Both the position numbers and the translations under genes were made by a program. Below, in pieces: positions 1-6,132 of a stretch of 10,555 nucleotides of DNA. The notes under the pieces are model-generated. The model searched no databases. It was not told where the DNA came from and worked only from the letters and a program-made list of their open reading frames with translations. The DNA is taken from positions 1-10,555 of the forward strand of contig JAJFJO010000142.1 in NCBI GenBank assembly GCA_021774015.1, in the 5' to 3' direction. The first letter of the stretch is position 1. Each line of letters begins with the position of its first letter. The DNA is from Gammaproteobacteria bacterium (GTDB taxonomy: Bacteria > Pseudomonadota > Gammaproteobacteria > Coxiellales > Coxiellaceae).

Positions 1-1341
1 GAAAAAAAACTTAGCAAAAAATTCTTCAAACTTTTTTTCTGTAAGCTTGTATAGCATGCCATTTTTAAGGAAGCTTGTTAAGGTGCAGGATAAGTTCTCA
101 TGCTTATTAATTGCATTCAGGAGTAATCCCATTGCTAAGACACTATGGTGAGCGCAAAGATATTCGATATCGTATTCCAGTTGTTGTTGGTTATCAGTGT
201 GATGGTTAGTATCATTGCAGTTCTCTGCTACTCTAGCTTTAAGGCTTGAAAGCTCTGCCTCACTGATTTCTTTAGGCTTGGGTATCGCGGTTACTAGAGA
301 GACTGATAAAGAAGTGGTTGAGGGGGCTGGTTCTCTGCTCCGCTGAAACTCTAGGCGTGCTAGTTCTTCTCGGCCAACAAAATTTGCCACTACTCCTGAA
401 GAGCTATCGTCTGGTTTTAATCTGCTTTGATCTCTTTTAATTGATTGTGTTACAAGTTCTCGAAGCTCGGGGTTGACTAGTTCAAAATATATTTCAACAT
501 AGAGCCTTGCTGTGTGTTCTTTTGGTAGTTGTAAAGCGGTTTTAAAATCATTAAATTGATCGCGACGTGTGTAATGTTTCAAGCCTTCTTCTGAATTAAG
601 AATGAAAACAGGAACTTTTTTATTGAGTTTATCATAAACAAATGCATGCATTGCTAATGCTGCAAGGCGCTCTATAAGGGTATTTTTTCTTGCAAAACTA
701 CCGATTAGCGACTGTTTTGATAGACCGGCCATAATTTCATTGTGTGCGAAAGTTTGTTTAATGTCATAGCCCAGAAGCGTTGCTCCTAAGACGGTAAGCG
801 GTATAGGCTGATGTTTGGCGCGTAAAGCCTCTAGCGTGATATTGGTTAAAGGATGCTCTTCTTGATGGTGAGGAGCAGCTCGTTTTATCCAGGGTTTGTT
901 TCTGGAGTTTATGTTAGCTTCAAAAATGTGCTTATCTTTTATTTCACAGTCACGCAAATCAAATAGTAAGCCAATACTTTCCCCTATGCTATGTTCAAAT
1001 ATTTTTATATTGGCATCTGGTGGCAGATAGCTAGTGCTGGTTTTTTTTGTGTATAGGGTATCTTTCGGCAAGCTTCTTTCTTTATTTGCTACATCACGTT
1101 CTATCCACTGTTTTTGTTCTGCGTCATAAATATGATTGCGATCTAGATGCTGTTCATCTTCAGCCATTTGTATGGGTCTATAAGAAGCCGGATCTTGGAT
1201 TTGTTGTAGAAGGTAGAGCCAATGACGAAAGTTAAGTGCGCTTGATCGGACGGATTTTACTAAAGCATTTTGACTTGCTATAACTGCTTGTGCGTGTGCA
1301 GTTGTCACTGCGTCAATCTCAGTTTTATCGTTAGCTCTCAT
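1..1341 (-). CDS. Large protein of unknown function, C-terminus beyond the window edge
   Basis: Reading the minus strand from the ATG at 1341 gives 447 codons without a stop down to base 1, so the gene is real but cut by the window. The start has a good Shine-Dalgarno, AAGGAG (1349-1354), 7 bp upstream. I do not recognise the family. The product is soluble: I see no signal peptide or membrane segment. It is rich in charged residues and Gln/His/Asn. It begins MRANDKTEID and has an aromatic patch near residue 40 (FRHWLYLLQQ). A hydrophilic Ser/Pro-rich stretch (around residues 315-350) separates a larger N-terminal part from a helical C-terminal part. It is divergently transcribed from oxyR, so they may share regulation. 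In a host-associated gammaproteobacterium such an orphan could be a secreted effector, but nothing in the sequence proves this. Confidence is high for the gene and nil for function. Confidence 0.85.
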   Translation of the reverse strand, partial: MRANDKTEIDAVTTAHAQAVIASQNALVKSVRSSALNFRHWLYLLQQIQDPASYRPIQMAEDEQHLDRNHIYDAEQKQWIERDVANKERSLPKDTLYTKKTSTSYLPPDANIKIFEHSIGESIGLLFDLRDCEIKDKHIFEANINSRNKPWIKRAAPHHQEEHPLTNITLEALRAKHQPIPLTVLGATLLGYDIKQTFAHNEIMAGLSKQSLIGSFARKNTLIERLAALAMHAFVYDKLNKKVPVFILNSEEGLKHYTRRDQFNDFKTALQLPKEHTARLYVEIYFELVNPELRELVTQSIKRDQSRLKPDDSSSGVVANFVGREELARLEFQRSREPAPSTTSLSVSLVTAIPKPKEISEAELSSLKARVAENCNDTNHHTDNQQQLEYDIEYLCAHHSVLAMGLLLNAINKHENLSCTLTSFLKNGMLYKLTEKKFEEFFAKFFF

Positions 1342-1413
1342 TGCCTTTCTCCTTGGTGATTAAGTAAATCTGAAATACAAGTATCGCCAATCATCTTGGG
1401 AACTTAAAATATA

Positions 1414-1442
1414 TTGATTTTATTATAACGATAAGATATTCT
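1414..1442 (+). promoter_or_regulatory. Candidate oxyR promoter giving a leaderless mRNA
   Basis: TTGATT (1414-1419) and TATTCT (1437-1442) are separated by 17 bp, a good match to sigma-70 spacing. Transcription would begin about 7 bp after the -10, at or next to the oxyR ATG (1449). No Shine-Dalgarno precedes that ATG, which fits a leaderless transcript. The -10 lies inside the 19-bp palindrome, so a bound regulator should repress it. Confidence 0.45.
1422..1427 (-). promoter_or_regulatory. Candidate -10 for the leftward unknown gene
   Basis: The minus strand reads TATAAT here, a perfect -10 hexamer about 80 bp from the start codon at 1341. No good -35 lies at 16-18 bp. That position is occupied by the 19-bp palindrome at 1429-1447, as expected of a promoter that depends on an activator bound next to RNA polymerase. 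This is an inference from sequence only. Confidence 0.4.
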
Positions 1443-1447
1443 TATCG
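1429..1447. promoter_or_regulatory. 19-bp inverted repeat in the divergent oxyR promoter region
   Basis: The two arms CGATAAGA (1429-1436) and TCTTATCG (1440-1447) are perfect inverted complements around TAT. A weaker pair, CGAAT (1446-1450) and ATTCG (1455-1459), overlaps its right side. The GATA...TATC arms resemble the ATAG-N7-CTAT half-site pair known for OxyR, and LysR-type regulators usually bind their own divergent promoter region, so autoregulation by the adjacent OxyR is the simplest reading. The site covers the predicted oxyR -10 and the -35 position of the leftward gene. Confidence 0.6.
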
Positions 1448-1448
1448 A

Positions 1449-2330
1449 ATGAATATTCGTGACCTTACTTATTTTTTGGCGGTGGTGAAACATTGCCATT
1501 TTGGTAAAGCGGCTGAAGTGTGCTGCGTCAGCCAGCCAGCTCTTAGTATGCAGCTAAAGAAGCTAGAAGAAGAGTTGGGTGCTAAATTGTTTGAGCGTAC
1601 TAACAAGTCTGTTATGGTAACGCCGCTGGGGCATGATGTTGCTAAGAGGGCGCGCAATATTATTAATGAGCGAGATGCCATTAAAGAGTTAGCTAAAGCC
1701 TCTGGCAATCCTTTTGCTGGGCGCTTAAAGCTAGGTGCATTCCCTACGTTAGGTCCTTATATTTTTCCAAAGGTTATTCGGCAGGTAAAAAAGCAATATA
1801 AGGAGCTCACGCTACTATTGGTTGAAGAAAAAACTGATGTGTTAATCTCGCAGTTATTGCAGGGAAATCTCGATGCAGCCTTAATTGCTTTACCAGTTAA
1901 TAACGATAAACTGCATGAACAAGCATTATTTTTTGATCCTTTTTTGTTGGCAGTGTCGAAGCAACATGCATTTTCGGAAAAAAAATCGGCTACAGAAGCA
2001 ATGCTAAATCAGGAAACATTATTACTTTTAGACGATGGCCATTGTTTGCGTGATCAAGCGCTGAGTGTTTGCAATCTTGGTGACCCAAATGGGTTTCGTG
2101 CAACCAGCATGGAAACCCTGCGTCAAATGGTGGCTTCTGATGTGGGTATTACGCTGATCCCAAAAACAGCGCAACGAAAGGGCGACCATATTATCTACTT
2201 GCCTTTTTCTTCTAAGAGGCCTCCTGGTAGGCATATTGGTTTATTGTGGCGAAAAACCAGCCCTCGAGAAACGTGTATTACTGCAATTGCTGAGCTTATT
2301 CAGTCTGTTATGGGAGCTGAGAGCTGCTAG
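1449..2330 (+). CDS. oxyR: LysR-family hydrogen peroxide sensor and regulator OxyR
   Basis: OxyR is a cytoplasmic transcription factor that senses peroxide by forming a disulphide and then activates antioxidant genes. The 293-residue product (E. coli: 305) starts MNIRDL, like E. coli OxyR. It has the winged helix-turn-helix at about residues 18-50 (FGKAAEVCCVSQPALS) and a C-terminal LysR substrate-binding fold. The redox pair is present at exactly the E. coli numbers: Cys199 in DGHCLRDQ and Cys208 in ALSVC. The following FRATSMETLRQMVASDVGITLIP segment is also family-typical, so the protein should be peroxide-responsive. The start is fixed by homology, since no ribosome-binding site precedes it. 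It is divergent from the unknown leftward gene and followed 80 bp later by a transporter gene. No catalase or ahpC gene is in view. Identification is firm; its local targets are inferred. Confidence 0.93.
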   Translation: MNIRDLTYFLAVVKHCHFGKAAEVCCVSQPALSMQLKKLEEELGAKLFERTNKSVMVTPLGHDVAKRARNIINERDAIKELAKASGNPFAGRLKLGAFPTLGPYIFPKVIRQVKKQYKELTLLLVEEKTDVLISQLLQGNLDAALIALPVNNDKLHEQALFFDPFLLAVSKQHAFSEKKSATEAMLNQETLLLLDDGHCLRDQALSVCNLGDPNGFRATSMETLRQMVASDVGITLIPKTAQRKGDHIIYLPFSSKRPPGRHIGLLWRKTSPRETCITAIAELIQSVMGAESC

Positions 2331-2345
2331 TATATTGATCATCTC

Positions 2346-2372
2346 TTGACCTTTTTGTGTTAGATGTATAGG
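2346..2372 (+). promoter_or_regulatory. Weak candidate promoter before the transporter gene
   Basis: TTGACC (2346-2351) is a good -35, but the best -10-like hexamer, TATAGG (2367-2372), sits only 15 bp away. It could drive the transporter separately from oxyR. Read-through from oxyR across the 80-bp gap is equally possible. Confidence 0.25.
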
Positions 2373-2410
2373 GTGTTGCTTGGGTTTGAATACGGTTGTG
2401 GAACAGGTCT

Positions 2411-3682
2411 ATGTCAGAAGCAATTACTGTTGAGGAAAGTCAGCCGAATGCTATGGCGTGGGTCGTTTTCTCCTTAACCGTCGCGTTTGTATTCTATAAA
2501 TACATTTTGCAAGTATCGCCTTCAGTGATGACTGGTGACTTGATGCATGCTTATGGCTTATCAGGCACATCGCTTGGTGTTCTCACCGGTGTTTTTTTCT
2601 ATACCTATATGATCATGCAAATTCCCTCAGGAATTTTGTTAGATAAATATAATGTTGAACAATTAACAGGCATTGCTGTTTTGATTTGTGCGTTTGGTGC
2701 ACTGATTTTTTCGCAAGCATCTTCATTTTACATGGCCTGTTTGGGGCGCCTGTTGATGGGATTTGGTGCCGCTTTTGGTACGATCAGTTATATGAAAATT
2801 GCTAGCTTATGGTTTCCGCAGCGATATTCTCCGTTGCTTTCGGGCTTGTTTGGGGTGGCCTGTATGTCGGGTGCAGGTGCAGCTGAGGAGCCCTTGGCTT
2901 CTTTAGTTAGTCATCTTGGTTGGCGGACGACAATGTTGTATTGTGCAGTGTTAGGTTTTGTCTTATTTTTATGTTATTTGTTATTTATTTTTAGTGGCAG
3001 AAGCAATCGAGTTGTTGAGAGTAAAGTGCAAACCACATCGCTTAGTTTCAAAAAAAATGTCACAACGATTTTTAAAAACACATCTAATATTCCACTGATT
3101 CTCTATGGTGGGTTGGCGTTTACGCCCGTCACTGTTTTTGGAGGGCTGTGGGGTATGCCTTTTTTAATGAGTGCTTATCATGTGACAAAACTAACTGCGG
3201 CGTCTTCAATGTCGTTAGTATTTGTGGGGTTTGTGTCTGGTAGCTTTTTTGTGGGGTTTCTTGGTAAGGCAATGCAGCAATATATACCCATTATGTTTGG
3301 TGGGACATTGCTAGCTCTTATGTCGTTAGCCGCCGTTGTTTATATTCCTGGATTGCCTGCTTGGTTACTTGATGGATTGATATTGTGTTTTGGATTTGGT
3401 TCTAGTGGTTTTGTGATGAGTTATACCGTTGCGAGAAGTATTAATTCATCGTTAATTGTTGGTACGGTGATCGGTGTGTTTAATATGGGTGACCCATTAT
3501 TTGGAGGGATTGCCGATCCATTAGTGGGAAAAATTTTAGATCTAAACTGGAATGGCCATAGTGTTCATCATATAAGAATATTCACTGCGCACAGTTATCG
3601 GCTTGGTTTGTCTGTTTTAATTGTATACCTTGTGTTGGCTTTAGCTAGTTCTTTGTTGATTAAGCCTAAAGCTATCACCTAA
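2411..3682 (+). CDS. Major facilitator superfamily transporter, substrate unknown
   Basis: This is an inner-membrane secondary transporter of 423 residues, the usual MFS length, with about 12 hydrophobic helices in two halves around a polar loop (residues ~195-220, GRSNRVVESK). The loop between helices 2 and 3 carries a degenerate MFS motif A, GILLDKY (74-80). The helix-4 segment GRLLMGFGAAFG is also typical. The ATG at 2411 is preferred: a GGAACAGG stretch lies just upstream, while the alternative TTG at 2396 would add five residues and has little support. An adjacent acidic pair, Glu159-Glu160 (GAGAAEEPL), lies in a predicted membrane helix where relatives generally have small or neutral residues, and may matter for ion coupling. 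Expanded MFS families of this style (such as the Pht transporters) occur in Legionellales, but I cannot assign a substrate. It follows oxyR and converges on hipT with a 2-bp gap. Confidence 0.85.
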   Translation: MSEAITVEESQPNAMAWVVFSLTVAFVFYKYILQVSPSVMTGDLMHAYGLSGTSLGVLTGVFFYTYMIMQIPSGILLDKYNVEQLTGIAVLICAFGALIFSQASSFYMACLGRLLMGFGAAFGTISYMKIASLWFPQRYSPLLSGLFGVACMSGAGAAEEPLASLVSHLGWRTTMLYCAVLGFVLFLCYLLFIFSGRSNRVVESKVQTTSLSFKKNVTTIFKNTSNIPLILYGGLAFTPVTVFGGLWGMPFLMSAYHVTKLTAASSMSLVFVGFVSGSFFVGFLGKAMQQYIPIMFGGTLLALMSLAAVVYIPGLPAWLLDGLILCFGFGSSGFVMSYTVARSINSSLIVGTVIGVFNMGDPLFGGIADPLVGKILDLNWNGHSVHHIRIFTAHSYRLGLSVLIVYLVLALASSLLIKPKAIT

Positions 3683-3684
3683 GG

Positions 3685-4623
3685 CTAAAGGAAAAGAGTG
3701 TTGTAGCGTTTGTGCAATATGTCATTGTAACGTTGTTTCATACTATCGCTTAAAAATGATTTTTCCAGCAAGGTGAGTAATTCAGGGAGCCTAGCTTTTG
3801 CCTCATCCAATATAGGTTGTATTACTTTTATAGATAGATTGAGTCGAGAAATGGCATAATAGTTGACTAGGTCCTTGCGCCTTAAATTGTTTTTCCTTCC
3901 ATTGACTGGTAATGCTATTTCCTCAATCGCCTTGCCTATCGCAATCGTTGAGTTTAGAAAATCATAAGCAGGAGCTAACCCCACCTTGTTCTCTCGTGTT
4001 ATTAGCGAATAGTTTTTTAAATGCATGTCTTCATTACCCACTAAATAATTGAATATTACCCGCTTAAACAATTCTACTTTTTCGATTAGGGGAAAAGTGC
4101 AGTATTGATCTAACAGGGATATCATTTTTTCCATAGAAAAATCATATTTAGTTTCTCGTGATAGTCCTGAAATTTGAGCAAAGTCTTCTACTGCAATTTT
4201 TTTATTATGCCCAACACGGTCAAATCGTTTGATAAAATAAGTGAGACTATTGTCATTATTGTAAATCATGCCGTGTATAGGTGTTTCTATGTTAAAGTGT
4301 TCTGCCATACGCATAGTGACATCTTCGTTTTCGGGTAACTCAGGATAGTGTTCAGAGGGTGGCTTTAAAATGTACCGACCTTTTTGATCAACAATGTTAA
4401 AGCATTTGTTTTTTATGCTGAGTGTGGCGCTTAATTTAGGCTGTACTCCTTGTATAGACATCTTGTCACTGCGTAAGCTTGCTTCATGGACTAATTCTAT
4501 AGCGCTGAAGGGAAGGTTGTTAAGATCGTTAAGCTGTCCCGATAATTTTTTTAAACCCTCAGCAGAGTAAAGTGTGCCAGCTGGAATGGGGTTGTAGCTG
4601 ATAGGGCAGCGAGATTGTTTCAT
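3685..4623 (-). CDS. hipT: HipT, HipA-type serine/threonine kinase toxin core of a HipBST system
   Basis: HipT is a HipA-like kinase that lacks the N-terminal subdomain. In E. coli O127 it phosphorylates tryptophanyl-tRNA synthetase and halts translation. The 312-residue protein has the Ser/Gly loop MSIQGVQPKLS (55-65), an ATP-binding lysine (Lys87, YILKP), the catalytic loop GNEDMHLKN with Asp199, and the metal-binding Asp221 in PAYDFLNS. All kinase essentials are therefore present and it should be active. The autophosphorylation motif reads Ser56-Ile57-Gln58, against Ser-Ile-Ser in E. coli HipT, so only one phospho-acceptor remains. From memory, L. pneumophila HipT has a similar Ser-Val-Gln and is otherwise closely alike (DNSLTYFIKRFDR, FLVGNEDMHLKN). 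Its ATG overlaps the hipS stop as ATGA, with a GAGGAA ribosome site inside hipS, so the two are probably translationally coupled. Family is near certain; the target tRNA synthetase is inferred. Confidence 0.9.
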   Translation of the reverse strand: MKQSRCPISYNPIPAGTLYSAEGLKKLSGQLNDLNNLPFSAIELVHEASLRSDKMSIQGVQPKLSATLSIKNKCFNIVDQKGRYILKPPSEHYPELPENEDVTMRMAEHFNIETPIHGMIYNNDNSLTYFIKRFDRVGHNKKIAVEDFAQISGLSRETKYDFSMEKMISLLDQYCTFPLIEKVELFKRVIFNYLVGNEDMHLKNYSLITRENKVGLAPAYDFLNSTIAIGKAIEEIALPVNGRKNNLRRKDLVNYYAISRLNLSIKVIQPILDEAKARLPELLTLLEKSFLSDSMKQRYNDILHKRYNTLFL

Positions 4624-4931
4624 TCTGCTGCTTCCTCGACAGTGATGGCGCCAATCAAATCATTTCCTACAGCAAGGAGTTGTGAAAAATAATCATACTT
4701 ATCTATTTTTCTTTTACGTAGTAGGCCTTCTAGCATGATTCCTTCTGGTAAAAGCCCGTCAAAAAATGCAGGAAAACTATCAAAGCTGTATTCTGATTTT
4801 TGAACGGGTAGTGTAAGAGAAATGGGTTGGCCTTGGTAGCTATCACAGTATTGAAATGTATAGTGATTTTTGCTGTGCTCGATAAATTCACCAGCAATAA
4901 TGCCATGTACTAATACGTTAGCTTTTTTCAT
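4620..4931 (-). CDS. hipS: HipS, free-standing HipA N-terminal domain, likely antitoxin of HipT
   Basis: A 103-residue protein equal to the HipA N-terminal subdomain 1, with the motifs PISLTLPV (36-43), FFDGLLPEG (56-64) and the terminal DLIGAITV (91-98). In HipBST systems this piece is a separate protein that binds HipT and neutralises it, whereas in HipBA the same domain belongs to the toxin. The start at 4931 (MKKANVL) has GAGG a few bases upstream. A TTG at 4940 would add three residues but would overlap that ribosome site. Where E. coli HipS, as I recall, carries the inhibitory Trp65 directly after LPEG, this protein has Ile65, so the inhibitory contact may differ. It overlaps hipB by 14 bp and hipT by 4 bp, so all three are probably co-translated. 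Confidence 0.85.
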   Translation of the reverse strand: MKKANVLVHGIIAGEFIEHSKNHYTFQYCDSYQGQPISLTLPVQKSEYSFDSFPAFFDGLLPEGIMLEGLLRKRKIDKYDYFSQLLAVGNDLIGAITVEEAAE

Positions 4932-5160
4932 GTTCCTCAAATTCCTGTATCAATGGGCTGTTTAGTGTCAGCGTTATATTAAGCGCATTTAAAATTTTGA
5001 GTAATGAGTTAAATTGCACGCTTGCTTTCCCATGCTCGATATCGAAAACAACAGTTTTACCAGTGCCAGCTAAGTTTGCTAGCTTAAGCTGAGAGAGGCC
5101 TGCTTTTTTTCTATGATACTTAATGCATCTAGCAATATTTTCACAACGATTGGTTTGCAT
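4918..5160 (-). CDS. hipB: HipB, Xre-type DNA-binding autorepressor of the hip operon
   Basis: An 80-residue Cro/CI-type helix-turn-helix protein (about residues 8-63, with LSQLKLANLAGTGKTVVFDIEHGKAS as the recognition region). It is the first gene of the operon, as in other HipBST and HipBA loci. HipB dimers bind palindromic operators at their own promoter and bring the toxin complex to DNA. In HipBST, HipB assists HipS rather than being the main neutraliser. The ATG at 5160 is preceded by AGAGG at suitable spacing. A C-terminal acidic tail (QEFEEHEKS) follows the DNA-binding domain. Three matching palindromes upstream (5179-5334) are the likely targets. Confidence 0.88.
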   Translation of the reverse strand: MQTNRCENIARCIKYHRKKAGLSQLKLANLAGTGKTVVFDIEHGKASVQFNSLLKILNALNITLTLNSPLIQEFEEHEKS

Positions 5161-5178
5161 GATAAAACCTCTTTTAGT

Positions 5179-5192
5179 GCTGCTATGGCAGT
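5179..5192. promoter_or_regulatory. Putative HipB operator O1
   Basis: GCTGCTATGGCAGT fits the 14-bp degenerate palindrome ACYGYTAYRGCRGT except at its first base. It begins 2 bp downstream of the hipB -10 and spans the expected transcription start, so a bound protein should block transcription. Confidence 0.6.
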
Positions 5193-5193
5193 A

Positions 5194-5221
5194 ATTATAG
5201 ATGTTTTTTTCGTTATTTCAA
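5194..5221 (-). promoter_or_regulatory. hipBST promoter
   Basis: On the minus strand TTGAAA (5216-5221) and TATAAT (5194-5199) are separated by 16 bp, a near-consensus sigma-70 promoter. Transcription would start around 5187, about 27 bp before the hipB ATG at 5160. The first 14-bp palindrome covers this start point. Confidence 0.75.
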
Positions 5222-5249
5222 TCAAAACCAAAAAAATACCGTAAATTTT

Positions 5250-5263
5250 ACTGTTATAGCGGT
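5250..5263. promoter_or_regulatory. Putative HipB operator O2
   Basis: ACTGTTATAGCGGT is the second copy of the 14-bp palindrome, 71 bp upstream of O1 and upstream of the -35. A partly palindromic ACCGTAAA/TTTTACTGT pair overlaps its outer side (5238-5254), so the binding site could be larger. Confidence 0.6.
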
Positions 5264-5320
5264 GAATTAAGACTATTTCATTTATTTTAGCGCGGTTAAT
5301 AAACTAAAAAGATTGAAATT

Positions 5321-5334
5321 ACTGTTACAGCGGT
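5321..5334. promoter_or_regulatory. Putative HipB operator O3
   Basis: ACTGTTACAGCGGT is the third copy and differs from O2 at one base. It lies exactly 71 bp from O2. With flanks (TTAC...GTAA, 5319-5336) it extends to an 18-bp imperfect palindrome. Confidence 0.6.
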
Positions 5335-5356
5335 AACTTTAGCGCTCTAAAAAGCT

Positions 5357-5416
5357 ATTAGACGTCATTAGTCACTGATTGTCTAATTAGACATTTTGTG
5401 CCTAATGCAGTCTAAT
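5357..5416. repeat. Two overlapping ATTAGAC-N17-GTCTAAT inverted repeats, 29-bp period
   Basis: ATTAGAC occurs at 5357-5363 and 5386-5392, and its complement GTCTAAT at 5381-5387 and 5410-5416. Each pair is an inverted repeat with a 17-bp gap, and the two units are offset by 29 bp. Their junction forms the perfect 12-bp palindrome GTCTAATTAGAC (5381-5392). The 17-bp interiors are not conserved, which suggests binding sites rather than a duplicated segment. The function is unknown. It differs in sequence from the 14-bp palindromes nearby. Confidence 0.65.
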
Positions 5417-5523
5417 GGTGAAAAGTTGAACTATTGAAAAATGGGTGATTTTTGTTGTTAATAACCTTAGAAAGCGCACTTAGCTACGTTTTTTAGGATA
5501 CTGGGTTCATGCCAATAGCGGTT

Positions 5524-5931
5524 TCACTCATCATCAGTTCCTGGATTTTTTCTTGTTCCTTTAACCTCGGCTCGTTTGCGTTTTTGTTCGAGAATTTTTT
5601 CTTTTGCTTTGCGTGAACGACAACGCTTTTGGCGGCGTATTTTCTCTGCTTCTTGTTGTTTTTTACTTTCTTTGCCAAGCAATATGGTTTCAATTTTTTC
5701 GCATAGCCGCTTTCTAGCGTAATAGCGATTTGCATCACGCGAACGATCTTGTTGGCATTTGACCTCAATACCGGTAGGCGTATGTTGCACATATACGGAA
5801 GATGCTGTTTTTTGCAGTTTTTGCCCGCCACGACCGGAACCCAGAATAAATTTTTCTATAATATTCTTTTCATGGATATCTAATTGCTCCATCCAGGTTT
5901 TTAATTGTTGCCATTTTTTTGGATTTATCAT
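5524..5931 (-). CDS. Release-factor-like protein with GGQ motif (RF-1 domain only)
   Basis: A 135-residue protein consisting of the peptidyl-tRNA hydrolase domain of class I release factors, without stop-codon recognition domains. The catalytic loop is GSGRGGQ (31-37), followed by KTASSVYVQHTPTGIEVKCQQ, which resembles the bacterial relatives of mitochondrial C12orf65/mtRF-R more than ArfB. The tail from about residue 88 is long and very basic (KKQQEAEK...RKRAEVKGTRK), as in rescue factors that place a charged tail on the ribosome. Its expected role is release of nascent chains from stalled ribosomes or free 50S subunits. The start at 5931 is supported by conserved-domain placement; no clear ribosome site precedes it. 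It is the only gene on this short leftward segment and is divergent from the thioesterase gene. Family firm, exact substrate unknown. Confidence 0.85.
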   Translation of the reverse strand: MINPKKWQQLKTWMEQLDIHEKNIIEKFILGSGRGGQKLQKTASSVYVQHTPTGIEVKCQQDRSRDANRYYARKRLCEKIETILLGKESKKQQEAEKIRRQKRCRSRKAKEKILEQKRKRAEVKGTRKNPGTDDE

Positions 5932-6072
5932 GAATATTTCAGTGTATGTTGTTTGTTTAAAATGATGTCCTGCAGCTTGCCGAGGAGTATTCTTATTTAG
6001 CCTAACCGTTTTTCAAACCATCAGCAACCCCGTAGTTTTTGGTGGCATTTTATTGCTATAGATGAAATGTAT

Positions 6073-6101
6073 TTGCAATCTAAACCTAAGCATAGTACTT
6101 T
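6073..6101 (+). promoter_or_regulatory. Weak candidate promoter for the thioesterase gene
   Basis: TTGCAA (6073-6078) and TACTTT (6096-6101) are 17 bp apart. The -35 is good and the -10 poor. Nothing else upstream of 6133 looks better. Confidence 0.3.
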
Positions 6102-6132
6102 TTTGAACTAATACATTAAAAGGAATGAGTAG

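Larger units (their letters stand above)
5161..5523. other. Gene-free region upstream of hipB with two regulatory-looking arrays
   Basis: No reading frame of credible length lies here. From hipB outwards it holds the hipB promoter, three 14-bp palindromic sites spaced 71 bp apart, and then a separate array of ATTAGAC/GTCTAAT elements (5357-5416). The remainder (5417-5523) is the tail region downstream of the leftward GGQ gene; I see no clear terminator hairpin in it. Confidence 0.8.

Noticed and set aside
1047..1235. 62-codon rightward reading frame
   Set aside because: It lies antisense within the long leftward frame 1-1341, has no ribosome site and no recognisable domain.
3660..3705. Possible bidirectional terminator between the transporter gene and hipT (AGCCT...AGGCT)
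   Set aside because: The stem is only 5 bp with a 14-base loop and no T run on either side.
5493..5831. 112-codon leftward frame overlapping the GGQ gene
   Set aside because: It is another frame of the GGQ gene, very Lys-rich, without domain features; the GGQ frame explains the region.
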